Assembly: GCA_947561395.2 (NCBI GenBank)
Contig: OX387190.1
Span: 38,242,392-38,306,391, forward strand
DNA from: Buxus sempervirens
Lineage: Eukaryota; Streptophyta; Magnoliopsida; Buxales; Buxaceae
DNA length: 64,000 nt
Direction of reading: 5' to 3'
Under the pieces are notes generated by a model. That model did not search any database. It was not told the origin of the DNA and was given only the letters and a program-made list of their open reading frames with translations. Shown here piece by piece: positions 1-11,926 of this stretch; positions within the stretch are counted from its first letter, which is position 1; each line of letters opens with the position of its first letter. The translations under genes were made by a program, and so were the position numbers.

Positions 1-336
1 TGTTAAAGGGATTAAAAAAAAAAAAAAGGAGAGCTGCTGAATTTGCGCTTTTCGGCTTAACGGGTCCTTGGAAAAAGAGTGCTCGCGAGCCATCAAAGCT
101 TCAATACAGGTTACTCTCTCCTGCTCTCTCCCCAACTCTTATCCCCTCCACACACCCCCAATCCCTGCTGTTATATTTCTTGTTTATATTTGCTGCAAAC
201 ACCTTCTACACCTTCATATCCCTATTGGTCAAAACTCTGTAGGTTACTGGGGCTTTAATTTCTCAAATTGATTTACTGATCTTTGAATTATGTGTTGTCA
301 TCTTATTAGAACCTTACAATTCATCTCCTTGAACAG

Positions 337-3300
337 CTATATCGTGGTGCTGGAGCTAGTCTCCCTTTTCACCTCAACTGTTGGTTCTCGCAGTCCTCTT
401 CCCTACATGTGGGGAAGCCAGGTGATGATATCTAATTTTGTTTTGTTAATTCTATGGCTCCTAAGGATGTCAAAGGAGAAAGCTCTCATTTGATTTTGGT
501 TTTACAGCATTCTTCAATACCACCTTATGGAACCACACTTCCGTACCCTACCTTGTATCCTGATGCAGGGCCTTATACTCAATCTATCATTGCTATGGTA
601 ATCCTTATCTTCTCTTAATTATTTTGTATTTCGCTTCTTATGTTTGTATTCTTTTCAGACCTCTATCCATGAAACTCTTCTAAATTTCTGGCTTGAATAA
701 GTTTGTCCCAAGAGGCTGTGTAGAATTTCTGTTGTCTTCCTCCAACAACACCCCCCCCCCCCTTCTTTTATGTTATACTTTGTTTTCTCCATGGAAGTTT
801 CCTTCTTGTGAAGATGCTTCATTTCTCCATGTCACTCGATTTTAACAATCCATTTCTCTAGGCTCAAGGTGCAGCACCCACAAATTCAAACATGGAAGGA
901 AGGATTTCTGATGGAAAAAACAAGGCTTCATCAAATAAATCCAGGAGAAGTTTAGGAAATACAAGTCTAATTGTTCGAAAATCTGGAGAGAGTGGAAAGG
1001 CAAATTCAGGTTCTGGAAATGATGGTGTCCCACAAAGGTGCAGAATTTTAAGATTCTGTTTGCCGTTTACTTTGACATGTTATAAAGCATTTCTTTGGTG
1101 CCATCTACAATTTTTGTTTCTCACCATTGATTTTGATCCTTGTTTAACTTTTTTCAAAACTTCTGGCAGTTTTGAAAGTGTTAGTGAGGACTCATCAGAT
1201 GCAAGTGATGAAAATGCTAAGCAACATGTATGTGTTTAAAATGCTTTCTTGTATCCTAATCCGACTTTTGTGCTTGATCTCAATATCGACAAACTCACCA
1301 AACAGTTATGCCTTATATGGCATATATTTATTTTTGTCATTTGATACCCTGATTTAATACTGTGATTCTTTGAGAAGGTGGTAAAATTGATCTATGATGA
1401 TATGTGTGAATTGATGTTTGGTTTGTTGTCTTTGAGACTTTGTGCTCCTAAGAAGAGATTCTTTGGCTAAATTCTTGTGGATGGTATGCTTATTGCTTTG
1501 ATATACATGGATTCTGACTTTATTTGTTTGATTTTTTTCAGTTCATAACTTCTAGAAAACACTCAGGAGAAAATGCACAGAACAACAATTCTGCTGAATA
1601 TGGTGGTGAAAAGATTCCAGTTTTGGTGCAGGGAAAGCCTGTGGTACCTATATCTGCCACCAATTTGAAGATTGGGATGGATCTTTGGATTGCATCCTCT
1701 GGTGGCACCGCATTATCTATGAAGATGAGACCAAATGCATTGGGTGTCTCAACAGCAGTTGCACCATCCACTGCGGTTGGATCCGAACACCAGTCGATTC
1801 AAGTATGAAGTCTCTCCTTATTTGTCAGATCTTTTATCATATTGTACCTTTTATGCCCTCCAAAAGTATTTGATGAGTACAGAAACTTATAAGCTCATGG
1901 TAAATTTGTAATTTTCAGAATCTGACATAGATATGTACCCATAAACTAATTTAACGCAGACCATCTAAACATCAGGCCACTATTTCATCATATTCAAGGC
2001 CTAATAACCTGTAAACCTGCTTCTTATAAGCTATGGATTGATCATTTTATTGTTACATAGGCTGGAGCTTTGGATGAAGGTATTGGGTGGAGAAGTTGAA
2101 TTAACACTGTTATAGTCTAGTTTTTTATTTTTTGATGCCGGAGATTTTCCCTGGAATTTTTTTCTTTTTTTAATCATTCTAGTGGGTAAACTGGAATTGT
2201 ACATTCAAAGTTATGGCCATATTTCAGGATTTCAATTTATTTTGGATGCATTTCTAATTTTAATTTTATGATTGCTATGACTTAGAAGGTAGAATACTTG
2301 AAGTAAAGTAAAATTTTCATTCAGGAAAAATAATTTCAGGGCTGCATTCTATGTGTTTTATCTCTTATGATGTATGTTGACAGCAAATCACTGGAAATGT
2401 TATACACTTTAACCCTTTCTGAAATTAAATTTTTTTTGCTTTCTGTTATTTTTATATGTAAACATACCTTTTTTTATTAATCTGCTTTATGGGAGCATTC
2501 CTCATCATTCTTGGTTTTTATATGTTACACATTTCAAAATTTGATTGAATCAGGAGCAGTTTCAAATACCAATTCATATATTGGTTTCACATCGGATTCT
2601 AACACTTGTTTTGTTAGGATGAACAAGAACTTAAAAGACAAAAGAGGAAACAGTCTAACAGGGAATCAGCTAGGAGGTCAAGATTACGGAAGCAGGTATA
2701 TAAATATGTGAGCAGTTTTGCTAGCTAGAAGTTCCTGGCATTCCTGCTTCACCTGCACTTGAATCAACTTGGATATATATATATATATATTGATCACATC
2801 TTTATTGTCTTCATATGATGAGTCATCAGCATGGCCTTCAATGGTGGGAACTGGCTTATGTTGATGATGATGATGATGAGCCATCACCATGTATTTTCTG
2901 TTTTCTCTGCTGCTTGTTGCTAATGTGTGGCATAGGCTTTCTACCCAAAAAAAAAAAGTGTGTGGCGTAGGCTATTTTTCTGACAACATTTAATTAATGA
3001 TGCTGCTAGCTAAAATGTAATTTTGACATTTACATCCTTAATTTTTGATGCAATCAATGAGGATAGTTGAAAGAACTGGAATTGTGAAACAACACTTATA
3101 TTCAAAATCACTCTTTTTTTTTTGGATCGGGAATCAATATAAATTCTATGAAAGAGTTTTATAGGTACACAGATTGTGTACCTATGAATACAAGACTTGT
3201 TTCAGGCTCTCAAGACCCCCTTAATCTGAACACATTACACATAGGAGCAAGCCCTCCCCCCATTCTCTGTACAAAATACTGCTTAGACATCATGATTACT

Positions 3301-5415
3301 AAACAAGCTCTTCAAAATCACTCTTAATGTATATGAAAATTAAGTTTGCCTATAACTTTGGTACATCCTACCTTAATGGTTTATGCACTCAAAGTTTAAT
3401 CTTTTTGCTCTATCAGCAATACGTAACCCTTCTTGGAATTATGATCGTGAATCCCGTTCCATTTGAGATGCCAGTTCCAAATTTAAAGTTATTAGCTTAT
3501 TCTTTGTCATCAAGGTGAGTAACTGCCATAAATTATATTTCAAAACTGAATGTAGAAATCTTGGTCATTTCTGTAGTTGGGCCAAACTTTTCATGGATCT
3601 CTTTGATCAAATTGTATCAGAACACTCAGGATCATAAATGGAAAAGTTGCATCATGTTTCTTTGTCCCACTTGAGTACATTTTAGCTAGAGCTCCTCCCT
3701 TATAATCTTTTCTGATTACACTCCATTATAAACAATGAAAAAATGAAGAAAAGAGAAGCAAGAGGACCATCCACAAATCATCACTGGAGCTATATCAAGC
3801 CATTTATGAAATCAGACTCTTTGTCTACTGGTGGGATTAATTTAATGGAAATACTGTGGAATGAGCATAATAATAAAACTCTGTTGGCAGGATTTGGATA
3901 GTGAAGCTTAGAATAAGAGCTTATACACTAACATTTACCTTTCTCCCAAAAAGGAAAAAAAGGGAGAGCTAAGCTTTGACATTTGGTCTTTTTAAATCCC
4001 AGTTTGCTGGGGATCAATGGTACTCTTAAGAATGATTAAAGCAATTAGCTTAACTTTTATATTGCTTAGAAATATTAAATATGTAAATAGAAGGCTTCAA
4101 CCAGTTTGGAAAATTTTCTTATCTTAAATATTTCTAAATATGTCTCTGATGACCTCTTTAAGTTGATGGTGCAATTTCTAATATCATTGTGCTTCAAGCT
4201 TTTGAAGAAAGTTGAGACCGTTGAGGCCCCTTTTTTTTTTTGACATTGTGGATGGTGGTTGTTCTTGTATGGTCATACTCCTACAGTGCCAATCCAGCTG
4301 CTGAATTTCTAATGAAAAAGGTTACCTATAGAGCTTAATTTTCTGGGTCCAAAGTTTTGATTGTTCTAGACTCGCTGAAATTACTAAAATCGATCGACTT
4401 TGTACATCTTTGTAAGACCTTCAATTGATTTCTTTGGGTTGCATGTCATATTCTTACCAGGCAGAGTGTGAAGAGCTGCAGACAACAGTGGAGAAATTGA
4501 ACAGTGAGAACCGCTTTCTAACTGATGGGCTTCGGAGCCTTGCAGAGGAATGTGAGAAGCTCGCATCAGAAAATAAATTGATAACGGTTTGCAATGATCC
4601 CTTAGTTTACTTATTCCTTTCTTCTTTTTTCTCTGGTGGTGGATGTTGCATTTTGCCCTTGTTATTTGACTTTTTGTCATTCATGTTAATTCAAAAAGTT
4701 CATTAGTGAATATATTAATGTTGAACACGCCGGCAAAATTTTGCTTCTGATTGTACAGAACCATCCAAAACAAATGCTTGGTCTAGTGAACAGTTTCTGT
4801 GGCATTAACATTGAAAAAGTGGCACACAATTACATACTAAGATAGTTTGAGCTTGGATTCACCAAATGTTTGGGAAGACCAGAGCTTAGACTTCCCTAAG
4901 GCTGCTTGTGGATACCAAGAAACTGCATCATGAGAAATGCCTCTTTCTCACATTGCAGTTTCTTTCACTCCCTGATGTTGGGAGTACTCATCTTCTTAAA
5001 TGCTGGGTCCCATTTCCTCTTTCCCACTTTTTCCTGGTATCCAAACACTCAAGGCATTCGAGAATACTGAAATTTCTTTTAGTTTCTTGGGATTCAAATG
5101 CAGCCTAAACTTCCTTGTCTCCTTACAGCAAATCTGCAGATAAATTGAATTAACTAATTGAAGTTTTAAAACCAAGTCTGCCGATAAGTCGAATGTTGTA
5201 ACTGAAATTTCAAGACCATTTGTGTAATTTTTGAATGTTTTAACTGAAGTTTCGAGACCAATTGTGAAATCAACTTCCATCGGAGACTACCATGTCAACT
5301 CAATGAAATTGCTGCTTACTTGATTTTGCTAATGAAACAGGAGAACATGACTCAGTTATATGGATCACATGCAGTATCTGATCTTGTAGCTGAATACCCC
5401 TGTCCAGTTCTTTAG
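337..5415 (+). CDS. GBF1: GBF1-like bZIP transcription factor (5' partial, N-terminal frame break)
   Basis: Nuclear bZIP factor of the plant G-box-binding factor group, which binds CACGTG elements as dimers. Readable exons are 337-421, 508-597, 862-1037, 1170-1227, 1542-1802, 2618-2695, 4461-4586 and 5341-5415, all with GT/AG borders and matching phases from 394 onward. The N-terminal proline-rich domain shows PYMWGSQ and SIPPYGTTLPYP; an acidic serine patch (SEDSSDASDENA) and NLKIGMDLW follow, as in GBF1. The exon 2618-2695 encodes the basic region with the invariant N-x7-R spacing (SNRESARRSR), and 4461-4586 encodes the leucine zipper. Odd: within 337-421, YRGAGASLPF and FTSTVGSRSPLPYMW are both recognisable but lie in different frames, and no YPDW-type first exon is seen before position 109. 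The gene may be a 5'-decayed copy, or may use another first exon outside the window. Family certain, intactness doubtful. Confidence 0.85.
2924..2973 (+). mobile_element. Micro-retroinsertion (TTCTACCC + A11) with 15-bp target duplication
   Basis: Inside the bZIP intron 2696-4460. A direct repeat at 2924-2938 and 2959-2973 (15 bp, one mismatch: TGTGTGGCATAGGCT against TGTGTGGCGTAGGCT) flanks eight nucleotides and eleven A residues. Direct repeats with a poly(A) run are the signature of target-primed reverse transcription; the family source is inferred. Confidence 0.6.
3116..3310 (-). mobile_element. 5'-truncated LINE 3' end with perfect 15-bp TSD
   Basis: A 195-bp insertion in the bZIP intron, in antisense orientation to the gene. 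The target duplication TTCAAAATCACTCTT is perfect at 3101-3115 and 3311-3325. On the - strand the element ends in poly(A) (T run at 3116-3123). Before the tail lies a perfect 10-bp stem, ATAGGTACAC / GTGTACCTAT, around a 5-base loop (3161-3185). The same hairpin sits before the tail of other LINE fragments in this window. No coding sequence remains. Confidence 0.85.
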
Positions 5416-6617
5416 TTCTTCAGTCATGAAGACGACAGCCACGAAGAAGACACATTAAGAGATAATAGCACAGTTTCCAGACAAAAGAGGAGGTGTTTCA
5501 AATTCTAGAGGGAAAGTTGAATCTGTTTGTAAGTACCCAGTTGCATATAGTACTAATGTAGAGCCTGTACACATTCATTCCCATTTAACCAGGCGTGCAG
5601 AGACTTTTTATCAACTTGTCAGTCCACTGATATATCTGTACAGCAGCAAAAGATGTAGGCATTTATTATTTCATGAATGAAATTATTTTTATTTAATTTG
5701 CTTTATAAAAAGACTCATCTTTACGAGCTCTTATATCATTAAACGTTGCATAAAGATCAGTATCTAATGATATATACAGGCTGGTATTTATTCTCATTAC
5801 ACCTTGCTAACTGCCGTTTGTTAGTTAATGTTCTTGTTTCACTACGATTTCACTGTTCACAGGTGGGCCATGGAACCTTAGGATACGCAACATTCAAAAG
5901 CGAGTGAAAAATTCAGTTTTTTCAATTCTTTATTTTCTTACGAATCCCAGACAGATGAGTTCAGAAAAACTTCCAATGGCATTTGCAACTGTAATATTTA
6001 ACGACATCGAGTTTGTCTTTCTTCCAGACAGCATAAAATCATTTTTAAGTAAAAATGTCAGGTTTTATATGAATACCATGTAACCACTAATTCAGTAGTT
6101 CCTGTTTCCCTTCTAAGTTGTATTTCAAAAAGCATTTCTATAAACTTGACGACTGAGACATTGTGGACTTGACAAGGTAATCAAGCATCAAAATGTGATT
6201 TTAAAACAGATGCATTTGAGCAGAATTCATAGAGACACAAAGGCTAACATCCCATATCCCCACATCCTCAACCCAACTGAAAACACAAACAATTGAGCAT
6301 ACAAACAGACAAAAAAACAGACATTCATGCATCTGAAGATGCAACCAAAAAAGTACAATATTCTCTGTTTGACGATATTAAAGTCCTAATGCGACTTTCA
6401 TGTGCAACTAAAACAGAACTATTGAGGTTCTAGGTAGGCTGTTTAAACAAAGAGTTACTGCGTTCATATTGGATAAATGCGACATGTATCAATCACAGGG
6501 CATTTCATTTGAAATTTAAGTAGCCCAATTGTATGCGTCTTGATCACTTTACCACAAAAACCTGAGACCCTAAGAACCAGGTTGCTGCTGAGGCCATCCC
6601 TGTGGCAGATCCAAGTT
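5416..6617. other. Convergent intergenic region
   Basis: Lies between the stop codons of the bZIP gene (+) and the RRA gene (-), so it must hold both 3' untranslated regions and polyadenylation sites. It is AT-rich. I see no open frame with family resemblance and no repeat with clear ends. Confidence 0.6.
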
Positions 6618-9600
6618 CTACCAATCTGATCCATCTGGAAAGGGCTTGAGTGCATCTTGCTTGCCATTGAAATAGAATTCCACAACTGCTTTCATTCTTG
6701 GAAGTTTATCAGGGTGGTAATTAACATGAACTATTACAGGTTTTAATTTGCTGAGCTTAGCATCTTTCCGAACAGTCTTGAAGAGGACCTTACTGTTCAT
6801 AAAGAGATAGAAATCCATAGTCCTCTTTGCAGCATGAAGCCCAATGTACCCAGGATGTGAAGGGAAAAAGAGCTCCTCATTAAAGACTGCCTGATCCCAT
6901 GCGTTTGCTTGCCTGGAAAGCCGATCGGCCACTCGGTCCAAAAGCTCAATGGAAGGAATTGTAGGTCTTATATAAAAGAAACCAGAATTGAAAACCCATA
7001 TTCGCATCGTATGCGCATATCGAGCCCAACCCATAGAAGGTTCATCAAAGACATCATTATATCCATAAGCCGTCATATTGTTGTGACCATCTGTCATGGA
7101 CTCCACATCCGAATCCCGATAAAGATGATCAAATGGGTTCCGCAAATATACGATATCAACATCTGAGAGAAGAACACTGTAACCCAGCTGCAAAAACTCT
7201 CTCAAGATACGGAACTTTAACGCTGAGACAGCATGGTTACCTCCCATCCTTCCAATTGAATCAATACCTTTATCTGGGTCTCTCTTGTACACTGGAACGT
7301 CCTTTGATTTGCAGAAATTTTCAATCTCATCATCCAATGCAACAACCAGATAATTCTGTATACCCACTTTCTTGATGCTACTGAACCAGACCTCCAACAT
7401 TTCCTTCACATTCGAATTTGCAAGTGCGACTATAAGCTCTTTATTAGGAGCAACTTTCTCGAGTAACTTTGCCAATCTAACGTTCACAGAATCATCAGCA
7501 ACAACAGTTGGATTAGTTCTCAAACCCTTAACTGTACCAAAAGGACCTGCTTTATGTGGCTCACCCAATGCCAAGACTTGTTTCTGTGCCTGGTCCTTCC
7601 ACTGTTCTGCCATACGGAGCTTTTGAGTTAGCTCCCTGACTTGCTTCTTCAACTCAACATTTTTCTCCGACACTGATACAAGCTCTGACTTCAACATGTT
7701 CATCCGCTCAGAAGATTCACAAGGAGATGAACCAACCTAATAATCGGAAGGAAATAACATTAGAATTATGTGGTCACTTTTTAACATGGAAATTGAACAG
7801 CCAAGTACCAAGACAACAACAAAATGGACAGGTTGTTTCAAATCTTGTTGCTCAATTTGGAAGTCTCTCGCATGTCTCCTGTCAGAAAATCATTTTTATA
7901 AACCCATTACAATAAGAGTAACATACAGATTAAATTTTTTATAGGCTAGGGCATTGATACTTTTTTTTCCTTTTTCTTCTTTTGTCCTGACAACATGGAG
8001 CTCTGAAGGGTTGAACACCTACTAGTAGTGTAAATCTTTATGCACCTTTCAGACTAAAAAGTCTGCTTTGATAGGGATTTTCCATCCCATCTAATATAGC
8101 TTCCAGGCATGTTGTTTATGTTTTTTTTTTTAATGCAATTAGACATGTAAATCAAGTCTGATCAATACTATTCCATTAGTTGCATTACAGCCAAGTTAGG
8201 TTCAATTTGGATCTTTAATCACCTTTTTGATTGATGGATTCCTTCATAAGTATCTAATTTTGTCCAAACAAAAAAAAATCGATAAAAAAAATGAAAATAA
8301 AATAAAAAACTTTTTCTTTTGATTTTGTTTGTCTTGATCTCCAGCCAAATATTAATTTCAATGGCCACAACTAACATTTTTTTCATACCCTGTTGTCTGA
8401 ATAGTGGTTTACATGCTCACTAGCTCTTTGAACATGTGATCAAATCATTTTGATATGCGCTCGGTGCCTTGATCTCTTTATGGTATGTTTCTTTCATACA
8501 CAACATTAGCATTAGCATCCAATATCAGCTACACATAACTGCCTTTAGGCAAGTTCTTCATGTCGTGTTGAAATTGACATGAGCAAAAAGCATGGTAGGC
8601 ATGCATTAGTTGTTACTTAAGCAGTTAAGCCCAAATGAAAATGGAATTTGATGTGTGTGTGTTTGATGTAGAGGGGATGACTGTATTTGGCTGTTTCAGC
8701 CTAGAAATAGCTGTCATCAAAGGGGACAATGGTCAGACACTGTTTGGTGATGTTGGAGGACTTCCTTTGATTTCCTAGATTGATTCTCTCCTTTGACCTC
8801 ATCACATACGTCTTCCAAGTTTGAGAGGCCAAATATTAAAAATTGGCTGAGTTGCATAGAGTTGATGGGATCTTCTTCAGGAGGGTCAGGATTTCATACT
8901 TAACTTGTTCCTATATGACCCAAGTGAGGTCCATGATACGCATCTTGCTTCTCCATTCCATATATATATTGTCCAGTTGATCCCAAGCAAGACCTATTTG
9001 ATTAGATTTAGTAACAAATTTCACTTAAATTATCCATGTTTGAGATAAATATGATATTTTGATAAGACAATTTAACTTTTGCAATATACTTGCATTACTA
9101 TTTGAGGTAATCTATACCACCATATTATATTATGAATCCAGTAACTGACTTCTCTACTTAAACTATTAGTACAGCCATCAGGAACAAATAACAAGAGATG
9201 GAAAGGCCAATTACATACATACTTAGGAATTCATTAGTAAAATCTTTGACTCAGGATGAGCCATATCTATTTTGATGCTGTTAGGACATGGTATAGCCTT
9301 TGGAACAAGCCGGTAAATGGTTCTCTTGATTATTTAATCTATGTCTGACTGTACGACGCCTATTATAGATAATATCATGAGTCAATTTGTTGGTTGGCAT
9401 CTTCCAAGTCTCACATTAACATGTCTTTCCATAGAACTGGGAGGAGAAAGAGCAAGATCTTCATTTGTATCGAACATACAAGGTTAATATTTTGTCAATT
9501 GGTACTGTAAATTTGGTATTTATATGATTTTTGGAACCTTATGCGTCCTCTGTAAGGCCTAATTTTCGTTTTTGCCTTAAGATTTGGTCAATTTTCTACA

Positions 9601-10983
9601 TATCCATTTCCGGTATTGAATGGCCATTAATTGTTTAACATATAGATATTCTACGTTTTGTTAAATTGATGAATTTCATAGACCCGATTTAGATCTGCTT
9701 CGTCATTTGCTTTCTGAAATTGATGTATTACTTCAGTATCTAAAACTTAGTGACTCATATATAAAATCTTTTACGATTTTCTACCGCCTTTTAGAAAGAT
9801 TTCTGTTTGACCCTTAACGGTGCAGTCTTAAACATTATCCTCCGAAAGAATATGAAAAATAATCATTAACTCGTTAGTTGGTTCTTTGCTTATGCAATGT
9901 TTGATGTTTCATGAATTAATATCAACGCTATATTAACTGTGCTGTGATTTTGAATTTTACATAATTGTTCAACAGACTAATTTTTTACATGTTTGTTCAT
10001 GGGTTACACTCAGGCCACTAGGCAAGCATAAGTATTTTCACAAGGAGAGTTAGTTGATTAATAAGAATTCCGAAAAGCTTGGGACATTCAGAGTGATTGA
10101 CAATTATTTGCATAACCCTCGTTTACATGTGCTGTCATATACAAGGAATGTCTCGACCACTCCATTTTGAAAAAATCTCATTATACATGTTTGCTATACA
10201 CATGAAGTTGATATGAAAATCGAAGGAACGGGTGTAACTATTGGATGAAACCGATGCGCCCAAATCAAATTGTTCTTTAGGACAGCTGATATAATGTTGG
10301 TGAATATATCATCCAATATACCTTTACTGCAATCCTATAAATACAGGTATTCTGTTTATATTTAAAATATATATAAGCAATTCCAATTTGAGCTACTAAA
10401 CATGAACTCAAATAGCATGACCGCGGTTATTTTTCTGTTGTTTAAACGTAAATCAAATTTATCCTATGTTATTCCCTACAGGGGAAAACATTGGTAAGTC
10501 TCTAAAAGTAAACGCAACCACATCTTTTGTCGCTAAAATACTTCCATTCAAAGTTTCAAACGCATCAATGCGTCGATTTGTGTTTAGTACCTCAAATTCC
10601 AAGTCAAACACAGAAATTAAGGTCAATATGAAAAATTACGAAAGAAATCTCAAGCTCAAGGACATCAGAACTGATTAAGACCATTAGCATGGAACTAAAT
10701 CTAGTATGCACGAACTCACATAAACATTTCTAATTAATGAAAGAAAAAGGAATAGAAATAAACGAAGAACTGGATTTTCAGGACATGTAATCGGTACCTT
10801 GAAATGCGCTTTCGAAATTTGCCCACCTTGAATTGGCGTATAAGAATTAAAGAATCCATGAGGAAACAAGAAAGCGAAGACGCACCCGACAAGAATACCG
10901 ATCCCAATAGCCAGACCGACTCTCGATCCGCGAAGTGATTGCCCATTATTTCTCATCAAAGGTACATCTCTACGACCTGTCAT
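6618..10983 (-). CDS. RRA: RRA-type arabinosyltransferase (GT77 family)
   Basis: Golgi type II membrane glycosyltransferase of the REDUCED RESIDUAL ARABINOSE group, which in Arabidopsis adds arabinose to hydroxyproline arabinosides of extensins. Two exons: 10798-10983 (62 codons) and 6618-7736 (372 codons plus stop), giving 434 aa, the usual family length. The N-terminus has a basic stretch then one membrane anchor (about residues 23-41, [17 protein letters not shown]). A Glu/Lys-rich coiled-coil-like stem follows (about 70-115). The catalytic domain carries the DVD metal-binding motif in [10 protein letters not shown] (about 254-256) and the highly conserved blocks [20 protein letters not shown] and [12 protein letters not shown]. 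The protein ends PFPDGSDW. The start is the only ATG in frame and gives the family's usual MxGRRD opening. The single intron is 3.06 kb. Which of RRA1-3 it matches cannot be decided here. Confidence 0.93.
7737..10797 (-). other. Single 3.06-kb intron of the RRA gene
   Basis: Bounded by GT at 10797-10796 and AG at 7738-7737 on the - strand. It is AT-rich with several poly(T) runs. I found no coding remnant, no terminal inverted repeat and no RNA gene in it. The size is unusual beside the compact second exon, but its content looks ordinary. Confidence 0.6.
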
Positions 10984-11926
10984 TTCTTCCCTGTCTCACT
11001 TTCCACAGAGAAGCAGAGAGAGAGAGAAACTTTCCTCTTATAGCATAAAATGGAAGTTACTTCAAAGATCAGCGAGGCTAAAAGGATACTCGATCCATAC
11101 AGCAAGAAAATGAGAGAGTCTCTAAACCCTAAAGAGATTTTTTCCACTCTCAGTCGCAGTCTTCGTTCCTGCTCCGTGAAACCCAAACGGAAGAGAGATG
11201 GAAAAAAGTCGCTGCCTATGCGGAAGAAATAAAGAAACGGAGTTAATTAAGTCAGGGAGTTTAATTACCCAATCGTTTTCGAAGAAAGAGGATCCCATGT
11301 TTCGCGAGGTAAATTATTAACTGCGATTGCAAGAACAGAAGCATGGTCCCCGCTCACCCTCCTACGCTACTCCCAAATTTGCTAATGTCGTACTGTAGTA
11401 GCTATCAAATGGGCCCCTTTCGGCCATTTAGAAATAGCCCAATCGTGTTTTTGAAGTTCGCTTGCTAGTCGTGTTGACGAAATCGTGTCATTCCACATTG
11501 TTTACAATTTGTTAAGAACGTCGTAGCTTCACCAGACTTCGGACATTTTTTTCACTTCGAGATAATGCTTTTGTCTTCACATATAGCCAAAATGTCTAAT
11601 GTTTTTTAAAACGAATTTTTATTGATTTACCAAATTGACAGAAGTTAAGAGCCGACATGAATTCAATATAGTCCAATTCCAGCTACACTGATTTAAGATT
11701 TCAGCTAAATTTGGAAGGAAACATTCCATAGTCATGCAATAGCCCAAAGCTTCAGGCCTACTGGCCGTATGGAGAACATGTGCATCTAAACTAGATATAC
11801 CAAAACTACTCTCTGAAATCAGGGGTATCAAAAGCTTAGCAAACCAACAATGCTAATACGGATCAGCAAAAATGATTATTAAAAATAACAAGTATCATAT
11901 TATATTTACAAAGAACGTCAAAAACA
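10984..11926. other. RRA leader/promoter and HVA22K 3' region
   Basis: Upstream of the RRA start (-) and downstream of the HVA22K stop (-). Positions 10984-11230 are purine/pyrimidine-rich leader-like sequence just before the RRA ATG. The part near 11590-11926 should hold the HVA22K 3' untranslated region. No further gene is visible. Confidence 0.5.

Noticed and set aside
1..336. Upstream GBF exon ending ...KASIQ at position 109
   Set aside because: The phase and the SIQ end would fit GBF1, but the expected YPDW region is missing and a stop lies at 38-40, so it was not added to the model.
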